Positions 11,977 to 22,845 of a DNA stretch of 64,000 nt are shown here, in pieces. Position 1 is the stretch's first letter; every line of letters begins with the position of its first letter. The notes beneath the pieces are model-generated. The model made no database searches and was not told the origin of the DNA. It worked only from the letters and a program-made list of their open reading frames with translations. The position numbers were made by a program, and so were the translations under genes. Origin of the DNA: Lytechinus pictus (lineage: Eukaryota; Echinodermata; Echinoidea; Temnopleuroida; Toxopneustidae); NCBI RefSeq assembly GCF_037042905.1, contig NC_087262.1, forward strand, positions 23,576,001-23,640,000, written 5' to 3'.

Positions 11977-12373
11977 GGCCCTGTTTCATACAGTCTTACA
12001 GTCATCATGGCAACTATCATAGTAGCATTAATCGTGATTGGCTGCTGAGCTCTGGTAATAATAATAATTATGCAACCTCTATATTGCACTGCATACTATC
12101 ATTCTGGCTTTAGCACAGTTTCTCTGAGTGGACACTTGAGCATTCATGGAATTTCTTCCCATCAGGTACCAATTTACTACACCTGGGTGGAGAGTGGCAA
12201 ATGTAGATAAACGCCATGCCAAAGGACGAGGGTGATGAGGTGGGATTCGAACCCTGGACCTTGTGGTTCAAAGTCCAGAGACTTATCCATCAAGCCATAA
12301 CACCTGTACATGGTGCTATGGTGGTCACCATAATAGCTAAGTTACCCTTACTGTATGCCTTTATGAAACAGGT
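11977..12373. mobile_element. GGGCCCTGTTTCATA MITE with a SINE inserted
   Basis: The left end GGGCCCTGTTTCATACAGTC and the right end TATGAAACAGGTCCC are inverted. The left arm has CATGGCAACTATCATAG and the right arm GTGGTCACCATAATAGC. The middle holds a minus-strand tRNA-derived SINE, recognised by the inverted B-box GGGATTCGAACCC near 12242 and a CACCTGGGTGGAGAGTGGCA block. The same MITE family occurs at 33340-33480 and about 45886-45965. Confidence 0.7.
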
Positions 12374-12497
12374 CCCTGGACTCCATCCTTGAAAAATATC
12401 GTAAATAAAAAAACACAGCATCACGATTTATGTCTAGTACTACATGTATATATACAAATGACTATAGTACAGGATCTACCAGAAGATGGGCATGACG

Positions 12498-12587
12498 TCA
12501 CGGTTTTGCTGCTCTCTTCGATGCCACTAGTTCCCTGAGGTTGCTTTCACTGTCCTTCAACGAGCGTTCAAGGTATGTCTTGTTACT
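12498..12587 (-). CDS. PFDN1: PFDN1 exon 4 (C-terminus)
   Basis: TGCATGCAG precedes the first codon at 12587. The exon encodes SNKTYLERSLKDSESNLREL, then VASKRAAKP and a TGA at 12500-12498. This corresponds to the C-terminal coiled-coil helix of prefoldin beta subunits. Phase 0 entry matches exon 3. Confidence 0.92.
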   Translation of the reverse strand, partial: SNKTYLERSLKDSESNLRELVASKRAAKP

Positions 12588-15500
12588 CTGCATGCATACA
12601 GGAATAGAAAGTGAAAAGAATATTGTTAATAGACATCCTTTGTCTGATATGATGTTCATTTTATACCAGACTGGTTAATTTATGGACACGGATTGGTTGC
12701 AGATAAATTTTAATCATGTAAGGCCTAGACGCAGAAATGAGAATAATATGGATTATATACTGTTAGTTCTGAATTTAAGACTCGATCCCCACTCTCATCC
12801 AATCTTCTGCAATCAAAGTACGTACCACAACACCGCACTTTGTGCCTACTATCTGAACGAACCACATACTCAGAGCACTTCATCACAACGATTATAATTT
12901 GCAAGCATGAAAAATAATGTGAACTATTTCTGAACTGTTATTACCGAGTCTGCATTATTCTGATCTGCATTCAATCCAGATTATTTGAGAATAAATTGAT
13001 CATAATAATTATTACAGCCTCCTGGCTGAATTGCACACATTTTTAAAAAGTAATATGAACATAATGCACAGTGCATACAGAAAACTAGAATCCTATAAAA
13101 CATGTACGATACATATGAAGAGAAAATTATTTAAAATTGCTAGAAATATATAATTTAAGCTTTGGCGAAAACCAATCAGAAAAAAACAGAATTGAGAAAT
13201 AGATAAATAATAGAAATACAAGCAATTAATTTGCACAATTTGATATCATGAACTGAAAAAAAATCAGTGACAAATAAAATATATATAGCAGCACAATTTA
13301 CACTACTTAAACAAATTGACACCCACACTCCCCCAGTAAATATTTGGTCTGAGTGAAATAAGATTATTTTCCTACTTTCTGCAGTATTCTAAAGCCTCAA
13401 ATGAGCATAGCCTCAGCAACGATATTTACCTGCACTTTCTGTATTTGTTTCTCTGCTTCAGTTACTCTGTCTGCAAGTACAGTTTGAATGCCCTCCATAT
13501 CTTGCAGTAGAAACCTATTGAAATAAAACAAATAATCAATTTGAATGTTGCTTTGGCTACAGAGTTCTTATATTTCTACAGGCATAGCACATGAAATGGG
13601 TTGAACTTTACCCTTAATCAGGAATTCAAGATATTAAATGAATTGGGAAATGCATAAGAACATTATGAATTCGGTATAAACATTTAAAAATTTACAAAAA
13701 TCATGGTGACACCTTTAATTTCAGACATACAATATGGTTTTCTTGGGGCAATGGATTCAACCCCTGGCCTATTAAAGTTTCAAATAATATGGGCGTGCAT
13801 GTATGTCCAATTTTCTAACCATGTACACTCTCATACAAAAGAGTGGCTTTTTATTTCCCAACTACATGTACACAGGTCTTTGTAAGCAGTGTCCCGTTTC
13901 TTATGTTAATTACACATTCCGTGATCCGTGTTAAAATAACTGAAGCATCTATTTTATTTGTCCTGTCATGAAAACCAGATTGATACTGCAGCTTTTACAT
14001 GAATGTGGTATAGATATTGATTTTACATATATATTTCACATGTTAAGGACACATAACATGAATGATGCCATATTTTGGCCATGAGATGGTGCTGTTTATC
14101 AAACTCTGCATGCTTGGTTACAGTGTTGGTGACCCAACATAACTCATGACAATAAACACACTTTAATCTCTTACAACAATATTGCAATCTATTCATATTG
14201 CCACAAATCAATCTGATTTTCATTATAACTACATGTAGATAAATAATATGAAAATTTTGGCATCTTGGAACATGTATGGCAAACCATTTTAACATTTCAT
14301 CCTATTTTGTGATATTGAAAATATAATTATCGATGTAAACTCATTGCCATTTGGAATGAAACCGAAATGATTTATTATTAGATTATACAAAGAAGTACAT
14401 GTAGGATTAAATGATAATAAATATACAGTATTTGTATAGTGCACATATCCACCTTGAATGGCTGGGATTCAAACCCATTACGGTACCCTCTGGTTCAAAG
14501 TCTGGAGACAATTAATTGGGCCACAACTTCTTAATGCTATAAAGGATTATTATACATGTACGTACATTGGCTTACACTGGCTAAAATGTCCAGGGTCCCA
14601 CAACACAAAGGTTAACCGATTGACCGTACGCCTGATTTATACGACTGATTTTACAAAGTAGTGAATGCAATCAATCGAAAAGATATTCTTATACAATGAT
14701 TGCTAAGCTTTGTGTTACAGGTGCAACGTGTGAAAACCCTTTATAGTAAAACGTACCAAATCCTTAAATGTGATACTTGATGGAATAGCTGAGGTGCAGT
14801 TTAATGGAAAACAGAGACTTTAATAATGTACATTCTTCCTACTCCTTCAAAGACCCTAGTTTCCCTAGGAAGGCCAGCAAGCTATGTGGCTGCTCCTGGG
14901 TCATCCTAGTAATAGTCTAGTTCCCTCAACATATATTTTATGGGACGTACAGTAAGTGACTTTTATGCTTTTGCCTAAGTAAAAAGGCACCCATGTAAAA
15001 GATACTGGAGATAAAAGCAGCAGTGGCATTTCACTCAAAAGAATAGAGACTTACATCCTTCCTACTCCTTCAAAGACCCTAGTTTCTCCAGGAAGAGCAG
15101 CCAGTTCTGCAGCAGTCAGTCTGCAATGCTGCTGTTTTCTCTTCAGTTGTTCAACTTGCATGTCAGCTATCTTAAGCTGCTGCGTCGTCTCGATCATACG
15201 GATCTGCTGCTCCTGGAATGCCTGAGCAAAAGTAAGCAAAGAAATTTACTGTTGTAAATGTTGAGGATCTCTAATGCAGAAATACTGTGAGATACAGTAT
15301 GAAAATGGCATGCAAGGAGAAATTTCTGTTGAGTCGTGAGTTACATGTAAATGAGTCAGCAGCAAAATTCATCTATTCGGAAGGGTGTCACATTTCCCGC
15401 CTTAGAGAACCCCCGCAGCGGCCATTGCAGATTTTTTGCGATAGATTCAACATGTGCGATCTCAGTGGCGATATTTCTGGCGGAAATCACTTCCCCCTTA

Positions 15501-17472
15501 CAAATTTTTTTGGGTCATTGATCTTTTGGAGTCCATAATTAGCGAGGGTCATAAGAATCTTTGGAAGTCAAAATCATGGATTTTACCCCGGGAATATTTT
15601 CTTTTATCAGCAACTTGGATCTACTGTGTGTGCAGTTCAATAGCAGGTATGTTCATGTATCTTATGCATGTAAGTCCCCTGCCAGTGCGGGTCCCTGTAG
15701 TTATGGGGAGGGAGTTAAAGTCATTTTCGTCCGATACTTGGAACCGTCCGATGTTTGGGGACTTTACTCAAGATAAAAATAATGAACTGACTGTAACCGA
15801 TGTCTCGCTATGCAGTCCTATACGCAGTCTCAAGGCTACATGATGTATCTGTATAAATTTGTAAAAATATTAAAATCATCAGAGTCCTCAAGGCTAATTC
15901 TAGACATTTTCTCGACTGAAAACTTGGTATTAGATCTAGACTCTACTCATAAGGCCAAGTAAAAAAAAGAAAGTAGTTGATCGTCCTCGCGCGCATCTAT
16001 TTTGGCCGCCGCATGAAATTTTTCACTATTTACTATTTTCTACAAAAAAGTGATGTTTCTCGTCCGCGCCCGCTTCCGTTTTTGATTGCCGCATCAATTT
16101 GCTTGATATTTACTATTTTTATGGCCGCTGAAAAGCGAAAAAAATTTACAAGATTGGCGAGCATTTTGCTCTCATGTGCTCTGGGATCACTCACGCAACT
16201 TCATAAAGTCCGATATTGCCGTAATTGTGAGAAAGAAAAAAATAATGATTTGGTTTTTTATTGGTAGTACTATTTTCATACCTTTTTATCTCTTTTTTTC
16301 ATATTTCCTTATTTTTTATATATTCAAGACATTATTTAGTTAGTTTCTAAATCCTTAGACTGTAAATTCAATTTTTTTAAAAATATTGAAGTCTGGACAG
16401 TACTAGCATGACTAGTCGGCGAGTTGGTGGACGTGATAACACATGCGAGCTCACACTAACGAACTACCGTCGGTGAATAGTGATATGTCAGAAATTGTTA
16501 AGGAAATCCCCAGAAACGACGGTTATTCCCGTCTACTTTTGGCTTTGCTTTGGCTTGTCTTTGCTTTGCCTTTAGTTGGAAAAACAGCTACAAAACAAAA
16601 CTGCAAATGGCATGATGAATCATTGACAGTAGAGGTGCTGGTCCAAAAATTGGGATTGTCCCAGAAAACAAGGATATCCTCATAAACCAAGACAAATCAT
16701 GTCTTGATAAATTGAGACTGTCCTTGTTTAAGAGGATGTTTTTTTCACTTCCCCCTGCGGGACAAAGACAGCAATTACGGAAATTGAGAGTGCTAAAAAT
16801 AGATTCAGTGACCTCAATTCCCCCCCAGTTCACCGTCTATTTTTCATGACTTGTTGTCTTCCAATAATCTTGTTAATATATGAAACCTGATAAGTTTACA
16901 TTGACTAGCGCACTTGATTGGTGTCGGCACTTGACAGGTGAATGGACTTTCCTAGATTTCTTGTGTGGAGAAATCCTTGAAAACTGAGACAGTTCGTGTA
17001 ATTGTAAACTGGGACAATCTCAATTTGCTGACCAGCGCCTAGGCTCTACTGATTGAATGGCACGTCCATTTAGTTTTATCAATAAGATTTAGTACATTAA
17101 ATGGCTACAAACTACACTCCCTCTCACTCTGATGGCTATGTTGTGTAATTTCTCGTTTCACTTTCACTGTTCAGTTCATTTCATCCACTGTTCGGAGATC
17201 GCATCGCATCACCAGTTCGCTGTTGCCCGGGAGTTCTCCGCAGATGAAGCCCAACGACTCGCTGACAAGACAGGCGCTGCAGCTGAACCTCGGCCTCTGC
17301 ATCGAGCAATCACTTGCCAATGAATTTTGGTAACTTTTGTACACTTTCGCGTACTTAAATCACCCCCATTTGAAAAAAAATATAATCATAAAATCATCAC
17401 AGATTTTTTATCAGACTGATTTGGATAAAAAGTGGATTTATTTACCTTTTTCAACTCAAGATCGACAGCCAT
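12498..17472 (-). CDS. PFDN1: prefoldin subunit 1, complete four-exon gene
   Basis: The coding exons on the minus strand are 17472-17446, 15221-15055, 13514-13430 and 12587-12498. Every intron has GT..AG ends and the phases chain (0, 2, 0). The product is 122 residues, the length I recall for human PFDN1. It starts MAVDLELKK and runs through AFQEQQ, ADMQVEQLKRK and ETRVFEGVGRMF, ending YLERSLKDSESNLRELVASK and RAAKP. This is the beta-type prefoldin plan: two helices of a coiled coil joined by a beta hairpin (about residues 45-75). Prefoldin is a cytosolic hexamer that passes nascent actin and tubulin to the CCT chaperonin. The ATG context (CAATCATGG) is acceptable, and an inverted CCAAT box lies about 25 bp upstream (17498-17502). 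Confidence 0.93.
12588..13429 (-). other. PFDN1 intron 3
   Basis: This is AT-rich intronic sequence bounded by GTAAAT (donor) and GCAG (acceptor) on the minus strand. A 71-codon plus-strand open stretch at 12682 has no recognisable motif. Confidence 0.8.
13430..13514 (-). CDS. PFDN1: PFDN1 exon 3
   Basis: The acceptor TTCAATAG precedes the exon and the donor CAG/GTAAAT follows it. Its first base completes the Met codon of GRM from exon 2. It encodes FLLQDMEGIQTVLADRVTEA, then EKQIQKVQ, the region leading into the second coiled-coil helix. Confidence 0.92.
14455..14740. mobile_element. SINE fragment plus (C/T)AACACAAAG-type MITE in PFDN1 intron 2
   Basis: A minus-strand B-box remnant (GGGATTCAAACCC near 14462) marks a SINE piece. 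From about 14590 a MITE begins CCAGGGTCCCACAACACAAA and ends near 14728 with GCTAAGCTTTGTGTTACAGG. Relatives lie at about 31962-32868 and 40600-40735. Confidence 0.6.
14812..14880 (-). pseudogene. partial tandem copy of PFDN1 exon 2
   Basis: About 55 bp of the 3' end of exon 2 plus a little flanking intron is duplicated here. On the minus strand the copy reads LAGLPRETRVFEGVGRM after an in-frame TAG; the true exon has LAALPGETRVFEGVGRM. The donor position reads ATG/TACATT instead of the functional GTAAGT. No acceptor lies in front, so it is unlikely to be spliced in. Confidence 0.8.
15055..15221 (-). CDS. PFDN1: PFDN1 exon 2
   Basis: The acceptor TTTTGCTCAG precedes 15221 and the donor AT/GTAAGT follows 15055. 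The exon encodes the first coiled-coil helix (AFQEQQIRMIETTQQLKIAD, then MQVEQLKRKQQHCRL) and the conserved TAAELAALPGETRVFEGVGR hairpin region. It starts in phase 0 and ends with two bases of the Met codon. Confidence 0.94.
15222..17445 (-). other. PFDN1 intron 1
   Basis: Mostly AT-rich intron. A GC-richer patch lies at 17200-17310 (see the exon-like segment at 17244). Open stretches on the plus strand at 15287-16685 show no domain, good start context or splice pattern that I can support. Confidence 0.75.
17244..17329 (+). CDS. weak exon-like segment antisense to PFDN1 intron 1
   Basis: The segment follows TTCTCCGCAG and ends TTTTG/GTAAC. Only one frame is open across it, beginning with ATG: MKPNDSLTRQALQLNLGLCI, then EQSLANEF. 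It is more GC-rich than its surroundings. It could be the first exon of a gene divergent to PFDN1, with its start 228 bp from the PFDN1 start codon. No downstream partner exon was found, so confidence is low. Confidence 0.2.
17446..17472 (-). CDS. PFDN1: PFDN1 exon 1 (start codon)
   Basis: It encodes MAVDLELKK and ends in phase 0 before GTAAAT. The short N-terminal exon and the sequence before AFQ match the prefoldin 1 N-terminus. Confidence 0.88.
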
Positions 17473-18114
17473 GATTGCAATTTGTACTCTTCTACAGCCA
17501 ATTCCTGTTCAATTACGACCGAGAGAGGGCTAAAGCCGCATTTTAAAATCATGCCACATAAACGAATATGGGAACAAGATAAAAGCAAACCTTTCCTGAC
17601 AAATTTATCCTACAAAGTTGAAAAAAATCTCCCCATCTTGAAAAGGCAAAAATACATTCTAATTCAAGCTAGTCCTAAATTCTTGGCATACTATTTAGGC
17701 CTATCATGATCATGTTACATTTTGAAAGAAAAAAATTTGCCAATAATAATGCTAGATTTCAAGAGGGTTCTATCTCATGCTAAAAAGCTATAGGTATAAT
17801 CATGATAGATGTGGCGAGGGGCTGCGCCACAAGGAGGGAGGGGCGGCTGTCCACCCCCCCCCCCCCAGGACCAACATCCAATAAATATTATAGATTATGA
17901 TTAAAACAGATTAAAAGATAATTAGTATACCACTAACTGTTACCAAATTACATCAAATACAAATATTCGAAGCTCCTCCATGTAAATATACATATATATA
18001 TATGAGAGTCTACATTTCATCAATGCCCTTTACATTGGTATTTATAGACATATAACAATGCTTCTGTGCTGGCATGAGCAATAGTTAGTACAAATGCTAA
18101 TTGATTTGTAACTA

Positions 18115-18428
18115 ATTAAGTTCATTCCAACTGGAAGTCCCAATTGGATCCAGTTAAAACCAATTGGTTTCAACTGGAACCAGTTGCCTCCAATTGGTTT
18201 CAACTGGAACCAATTGAAACCAGTTGCCTCCAATTGGATTCAACTGGTTTTAATAGGGAAATTGGAACAACTGGAACCAACCGAGATGCAGTTGCCTAAT
18301 TGGTTTCAACTGGAACCAATTGGCAACTGGTTTCAATTGGAACCAGTTGTTCCAATTTCCCTATTAAAACCAGTTGGCCAACTGGTTTCAATTGGTTTTG
18401 CTCTAATTGGTTTCAACTGGATTTTGGT
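18115..18428. repeat. CCAATTGGTTTCAACTGGAA short-unit array with internal palindrome
   Basis: Short units of about 20 bp built from CAATTGG, TTTCAACTGG and AACCAATTG are repeated in both orientations. Two arms (about 18245-18275 and 18340-18370) carry TTTTAATAGGGAAATTGGAA and its exact complement, so the block can fold into a long hairpin. The repeated FNWNQLKP-like peptides in the open frames are by-products. Confidence 0.88.
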
Positions 18429-18548
18429 CCTGGCCCCCCCCCCCCTCCCTTTCCACTCTGATTTTTTCCTTGTAGTGTAAATAAATTCATGGGGGGGAGG
18501 AGAAACGTAGGCAGAAAGGGGGAAGGAAAGCCAAGAGGTTGCATTACC

Positions 18549-18940
18549 GTTGCCAATTCGTCTACTGCCAACTCGTCAACTCACATTTAGTCTAATGCCA
18601 TTCCATCCATCATCAACATTTCGTCTAACAACCATTTGGTCTAATCACTACGTCTATTATAATCCCCGTTTCGTCTATGGCCATTTTGTCTCATAACCAT
18701 GTTGGTCTAATATCCATTTAATTTTCATTCATTTTGCACAATTAAACACTTAGTCAAATTAGACCATATGGTAAATAGACTAAATGGCTATTGGACCACC
18801 TGGTAATTAGACGGAATGGCATATAGACTAAATAAAAATAGACACGTGGTGAGTGGACGAACTGATGGTAGACCAAAATAATGATAGTTAACGAGTTGGC
18901 AATTGGACGAATTGCCATTAGACGAATGTGAAATAAACCA
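18549..18940. repeat. foldback array of TTCGTCTAATGCCA motifs
   Basis: The left half repeats motifs such as TTTCGTCTAATGCCATT and GGTCTAAT. From about 18745 the right half repeats the complement (AATGGC.TTAGACGAA). The turn lies in TTCATTCATTTTGCACAATT near 18728-18745. The outer arms TTGCCAATTCGTCTACTGCC and GGCAATTGGACGAATTGCCA pair. No coding capacity. Confidence 0.85.
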
Positions 18941-19151
18941 TCACCATTAGGTCGTTTGCCCCCCCCCCCCTCCCTCCCCGGACGCTATAAAGTTATATCC
19001 TGGTGCCGCATATGGATGTTGATGGAAACCTTTAGATTGGAAAGTTCATCATTATAAGGGACTTTTAGAGTATCATGGGAAAAAACTCCTGGAGTTAGGC
19101 CTAAGTAAATCATTCCAAACTATTGCACAGAACAGGGAACGAAAACAATCA

Positions 19152-19292
19152 GGTGGTCGTTTCATAAAGCTGTTTGTAAAGTTACGCACAACTTTACGAT
19201 CGACTGGAGCATATCGGTGCTAAGTGAGCTACATAGGGATAGTGTGGCACAAGAAAGGTCATCAGTCGTGCGTAACTTTATGAAACACTCAC
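19152..19292. mobile_element. GTTTCATAAAGCTGTT MITE
   Basis: The ends GTCGTTTCATAAAGCTGTTT and AACTTTATGAAACACTCACC are inverted, with TTACGCACAACTTTACGA and TCAGTCGTGCGTAACTTTAT in the arms. A close relative lies at 51163-51328. Confidence 0.8.
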
Positions 19293-19432
19293 CAGAACTG
19301 TCACTGTTACAAAATAAAGCTATTGCAAGAATTATTTTCAACAAGACTGGAGACATCTGTTCATAAGTATTGGACTTTCAAAAATTCAAAGGTTAATGGA
19401 TTATTCTTGTTTTAGCAATATCAAACCAAATG

Positions 19433-22085
19433 TATGGGCGTCAATCCAAACTTGAGCATGGGGGGGACACAATAGCCACATGCAAGCATGTCACTTTTAT
19501 GGGTATACTTTCCAGATCCATTACACTTTTGTCATACTCCACCGCTACGTGTACCGTATGTCACAGGGGATCCAGCCTTCGCCAATAGGGGGGGGGGCCG
19601 GAATTTTTTTTCACCCACATTTTCCCCGATCGGCCGCTCGAAGTTAATTTTTGTTTCTTTCTTTGAAGGGGTAATTTATTAACATATATAATATCATAAG
19701 CCTTATTTAAAAAGTGCGAGCTTTTTGTTTATTTTATGTATTTTGTTTTAAAATTCAAACATTTTGGGCAATGTTTATGATCCTAAACGAAATGTGTATC
19801 TAAGTAAATAATTGCTGCGAGCGCAAAGCGCGAGCAGAAATTTTTAATATACGTTTTAATGATAAAAAAAGGATCTGTTACCAGCAGCTTGTTAGCCATG
19901 AAGACGTTACATATTTCAACTATTAAATAATGCGAAGCGCGAGCTGAAAATTTTGACATTTTTACCTGAAGAATGAAAAAGGTTAAGTATATAGCTAAAT
20001 AATTAATGCGAGCGCGAAGCGCGAGCTGAAAAATTCGAGATTCAAACATAAAAATTGGACACTCTATTCATATTTTGTAAATCATGAAAATGATGAGTAA
20101 TTGGAAATCGGCTTCCTACATTAATAATGCGAGCGCAAAGCGCGAGTACAAATTGTTATATTTATTTTTGATATACGCTTTGATCTGATATGTTAACGGC
20201 TGCGTGTTAGCCAAGATGACGTTACATATTTTAACTACCAAATAATGCGAGCGCGAAGCGCGAGCTGGAAATTTTGACATTTCTACCTCAAGAATGGAAA
20301 TTCTAAGCACTTTTGTAATCGTGAAAAGGATAAGTATAATAACTAAACAATTGATGCGAGCGCGAAGCGCGAGCGGAAAAATTCCGGACACTCTATTCAT
20401 GATTTGTAAATCATGAAAATGAGTAATTGGAAATTTTCCCACATTAATAATGCGAGCGCAAAGCGCGAGCAGACAATTTTTTATATTATACATTTTGCCT
20501 CCGCCGAAGATTCTGCTAGGATCGAAAGCTTAGGCCCCTTTTGACTTTTTAATTTCTTATATTGTGATCTGAAACTGGATAATGATTTAAATAGAGAACA
20601 AGCTGCGTATCTAAATTATCGCGTGTTTCAGATTTCGACCTAGAACGTGTAGAATTAGGATAATTTGAATACATTTCTTATCATGAAAACCAATAAAGCG
20701 AGCGCAAAGCGCGAGCTAAAAATATATGATATTCCGCTCTGAAAAGGGTAAATTTAAGCTCTGTTTTTCAAGCACTTTGTGGGAAAATTGTGAGGTGGAT
20801 ATGGATCACAGTTAAAAAGAGCTGATAAGTTTCATTATTATTACTTTGAGTTTTGACATAGGACCGGGACATTATGTCATCATATGAAAATGATTACTAT
20901 CTTCCTATTTCTCTTCCTAAGCATGAGAGCGCGAAATCTCTTAATATTATGGCCTGAAAACTGGACATTTAAAGCATTTTTGTAATTATGAATAAGATGC
21001 ATGAGTTGATATATTTCAACAATCAATGCGAGCGGAAATCGCGAACCGAAATTTCTGATAAACTGCATGTGATCAAATGGGGATTTTAAGTAGTTTGTTT
21101 TAGAATTAATATTGAGATAAACATAACTCACCAATCAAAATGCGAGCATGCAGCGCTAGCTGATACGTTTTCACAATCTGACCTGAATAGGGATATTTTG
21201 ATAACTTTATGGAACTTACAGGAAAATAATAGGTACCTGACAAATCAAATTTTGCGAGCGCGCAGCGCAAGCAGAAATGTTAATATTCAGACCATACAAC
21301 TAAAAATTTTACAGAACACTTTTTAAAAATCAAATTTGCAAATCAAACAAAATAATGAAAGTTAAATTTTCGAGCTGAAATATGTTTTGTATATTGACTT
21401 CAAGATTTGATATTTAAGCTCCACATTGAGCAAGATATGTAAATCACCTAAAAGGCGATGCGAGCGCGAAGCGCGAGCAAAAATTATATATCCCAGCATG
21501 AAAGATTTTTTATTATTACTTTCCAAGTCTTCCCCTTATCTTATTCACTCGTCTTCCTCCTTTTATGTTTCCCTTTCTTTTTTTCTCCTCTCTTTTCCCT
21601 TCTTCTTCTCTTTTTTTCTTTCTTTCCCTTTTTTTCTTCTTTTTTTTTTGCTCCGCCAATAGGGGGGGGGGGGCCCGGGACCCCTGGATCCGCCTATGCT
21701 GTCATGCCGTGCATATACCCACATGAAAAAAAAACCCACCACGCGGGTCTCCATGTGGGTGCTCGCGTGTACCCCGGCGTCGTACGTACAGGAACGGCTC
21801 ATAGATGGCTAGCTGCGCTGCTTTTGAATGCGAATTTACCCACCGTTCACATTTAATTGCATCGAAAAGTTGCAACATGACAGTTGTTTTTTTTTTTCTT
21901 TATATTTTTAAGGGGAATGAACTCTCATTTCCTTGAGAAGGTATGCACATATTCCCCCCCCCCCCCCAGATGGTCACATTTCTTTTGTGACAAAAACATG
22001 GGGGGACATTTGATATTGTGTCCCCCCTTGAAAAAATCATGGGGGGGACACGTCCCCCCCCGTCCCCCACCGATTGACGCCCATG
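19433..22085. mobile_element. hAT-like element with nested insertion, module array inside
   Basis: The outer ends ATGGGCGTCAATC (19434) and GATTGACGCCCAT (22072-22084) are a perfect 13-bp inverted repeat. G-tracts sit near both ends, and GGGGACAC or GACACGTCCCC flank the tracts. No matching target duplication was seen. It contains the nested element at 19564-21697. Confidence 0.72.
19564..21697. mobile_element. nested hAT-like element carrying GCGAGCGCGAAGCGCGAGC array
   Basis: The left end is CAGGGGATCCAGCCTTCGCC and the right end CCTGGATCCGCCTATG, each next to a CCAATAGGGGGG tract. The interior is an array of degenerate units of about 80-245 bp, each with a GC-rich core GCGAGCGCGAAGCGCGAGC (for example near 19816, 20010, 20247, 20356, 21460) in AT-rich spacers. 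A pyrimidine-rich tail lies at 21520-21655. The same element occurs inverted at 35085-37189. Confidence 0.75.
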
Positions 22086-22451
22086 TATATAATAATGATA
22101 ATCATAATAAATAATAACAATATTTATAATAATAATGATGACAATGATGATGATAATGATGATACAATAATAATAATCATATAGTTTAATTTTTTAAAAT
22201 GCATCAACGTTTTATTACGGTTGTATATTTTGTGTATGGTTTTGATTCGACTTAATTATGATTTTGTCAAGTACGTACACCATTGCCTATAATGGGCATA
22301 GATTTATTATCTTTGCGTTATTCATTCGTTTTACTAAGATTATTAATTTGACGATAATCGAAATGATTGATTTCGACCAATCATAACAGATACGTGGTAA
22401 AGTCGAATCCATCCGTGAGTCAACAGTATAATGAAAGATAGCCGAGTAACA

Positions 22452-22453
<2 letters not shown>

Positions 22454-22513
<60 letters not shown>
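22454..22513. repeat. (GT)n(GA)n microsatellite
   Basis: A GT run of about 20 units passes directly into a GA run. The threonine/histidine and serine/leucine frames over it are spurious. Confidence 0.95.
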
Positions 22514-22845
22514 AGGGGAGAGAGAGGATGGGATAAACAAATGAGAGAGGAAAGCAGAGAGAGAGCGTGCAGTCAGTAGGTAGTTTTCGCATTTACTACG
22601 GGGAAACTCTATACAACGCATCGATTCCTTTGAAAAGGCAATTGAAATCACAAAGGAGAGCTAAGAAGCTTTTGTCAAAAGTTGGTGGTCTGGGATAGCA
22701 GATCATCCGAAGATTTGCACTGGAGGAACAATTTTATGTCGTTGTCCAGAGTCAAGAGATTGCGATACCTACCCGGTCCATCAACTTTCGACAGAAGCCT
22801 CTAAGTGTGATTTGACTTGCATTTTCAAAGGAATTGGTGCGTTGT

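Noticed and set aside
16443-16685. 80-codon plus-strand ORF with a hydrophobic stretch in PFDN1 intron 1
   Set aside because: There is no recognisable family, splice partner or good start context, and it overlaps a minus-strand frame of similar length.
18042-18480. Open frames with FNWNQLKP repeats
   Set aside because: They come from the short palindromic CCAATTGG array and are open on both strands.
19810-21480. Regularly recurring GC-rich 19-mer resembling CRISPR repeats
   Set aside because: Spacing varies, the spacers are themselves related, the host is an animal genome, and the arrays sit inside hAT-like elements.
22287-22651. Two overlapping ORFs of about 100 codons on the minus strand
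   Set aside because: Both run through the (GT)n(GA)n microsatellite and show no conserved motif.
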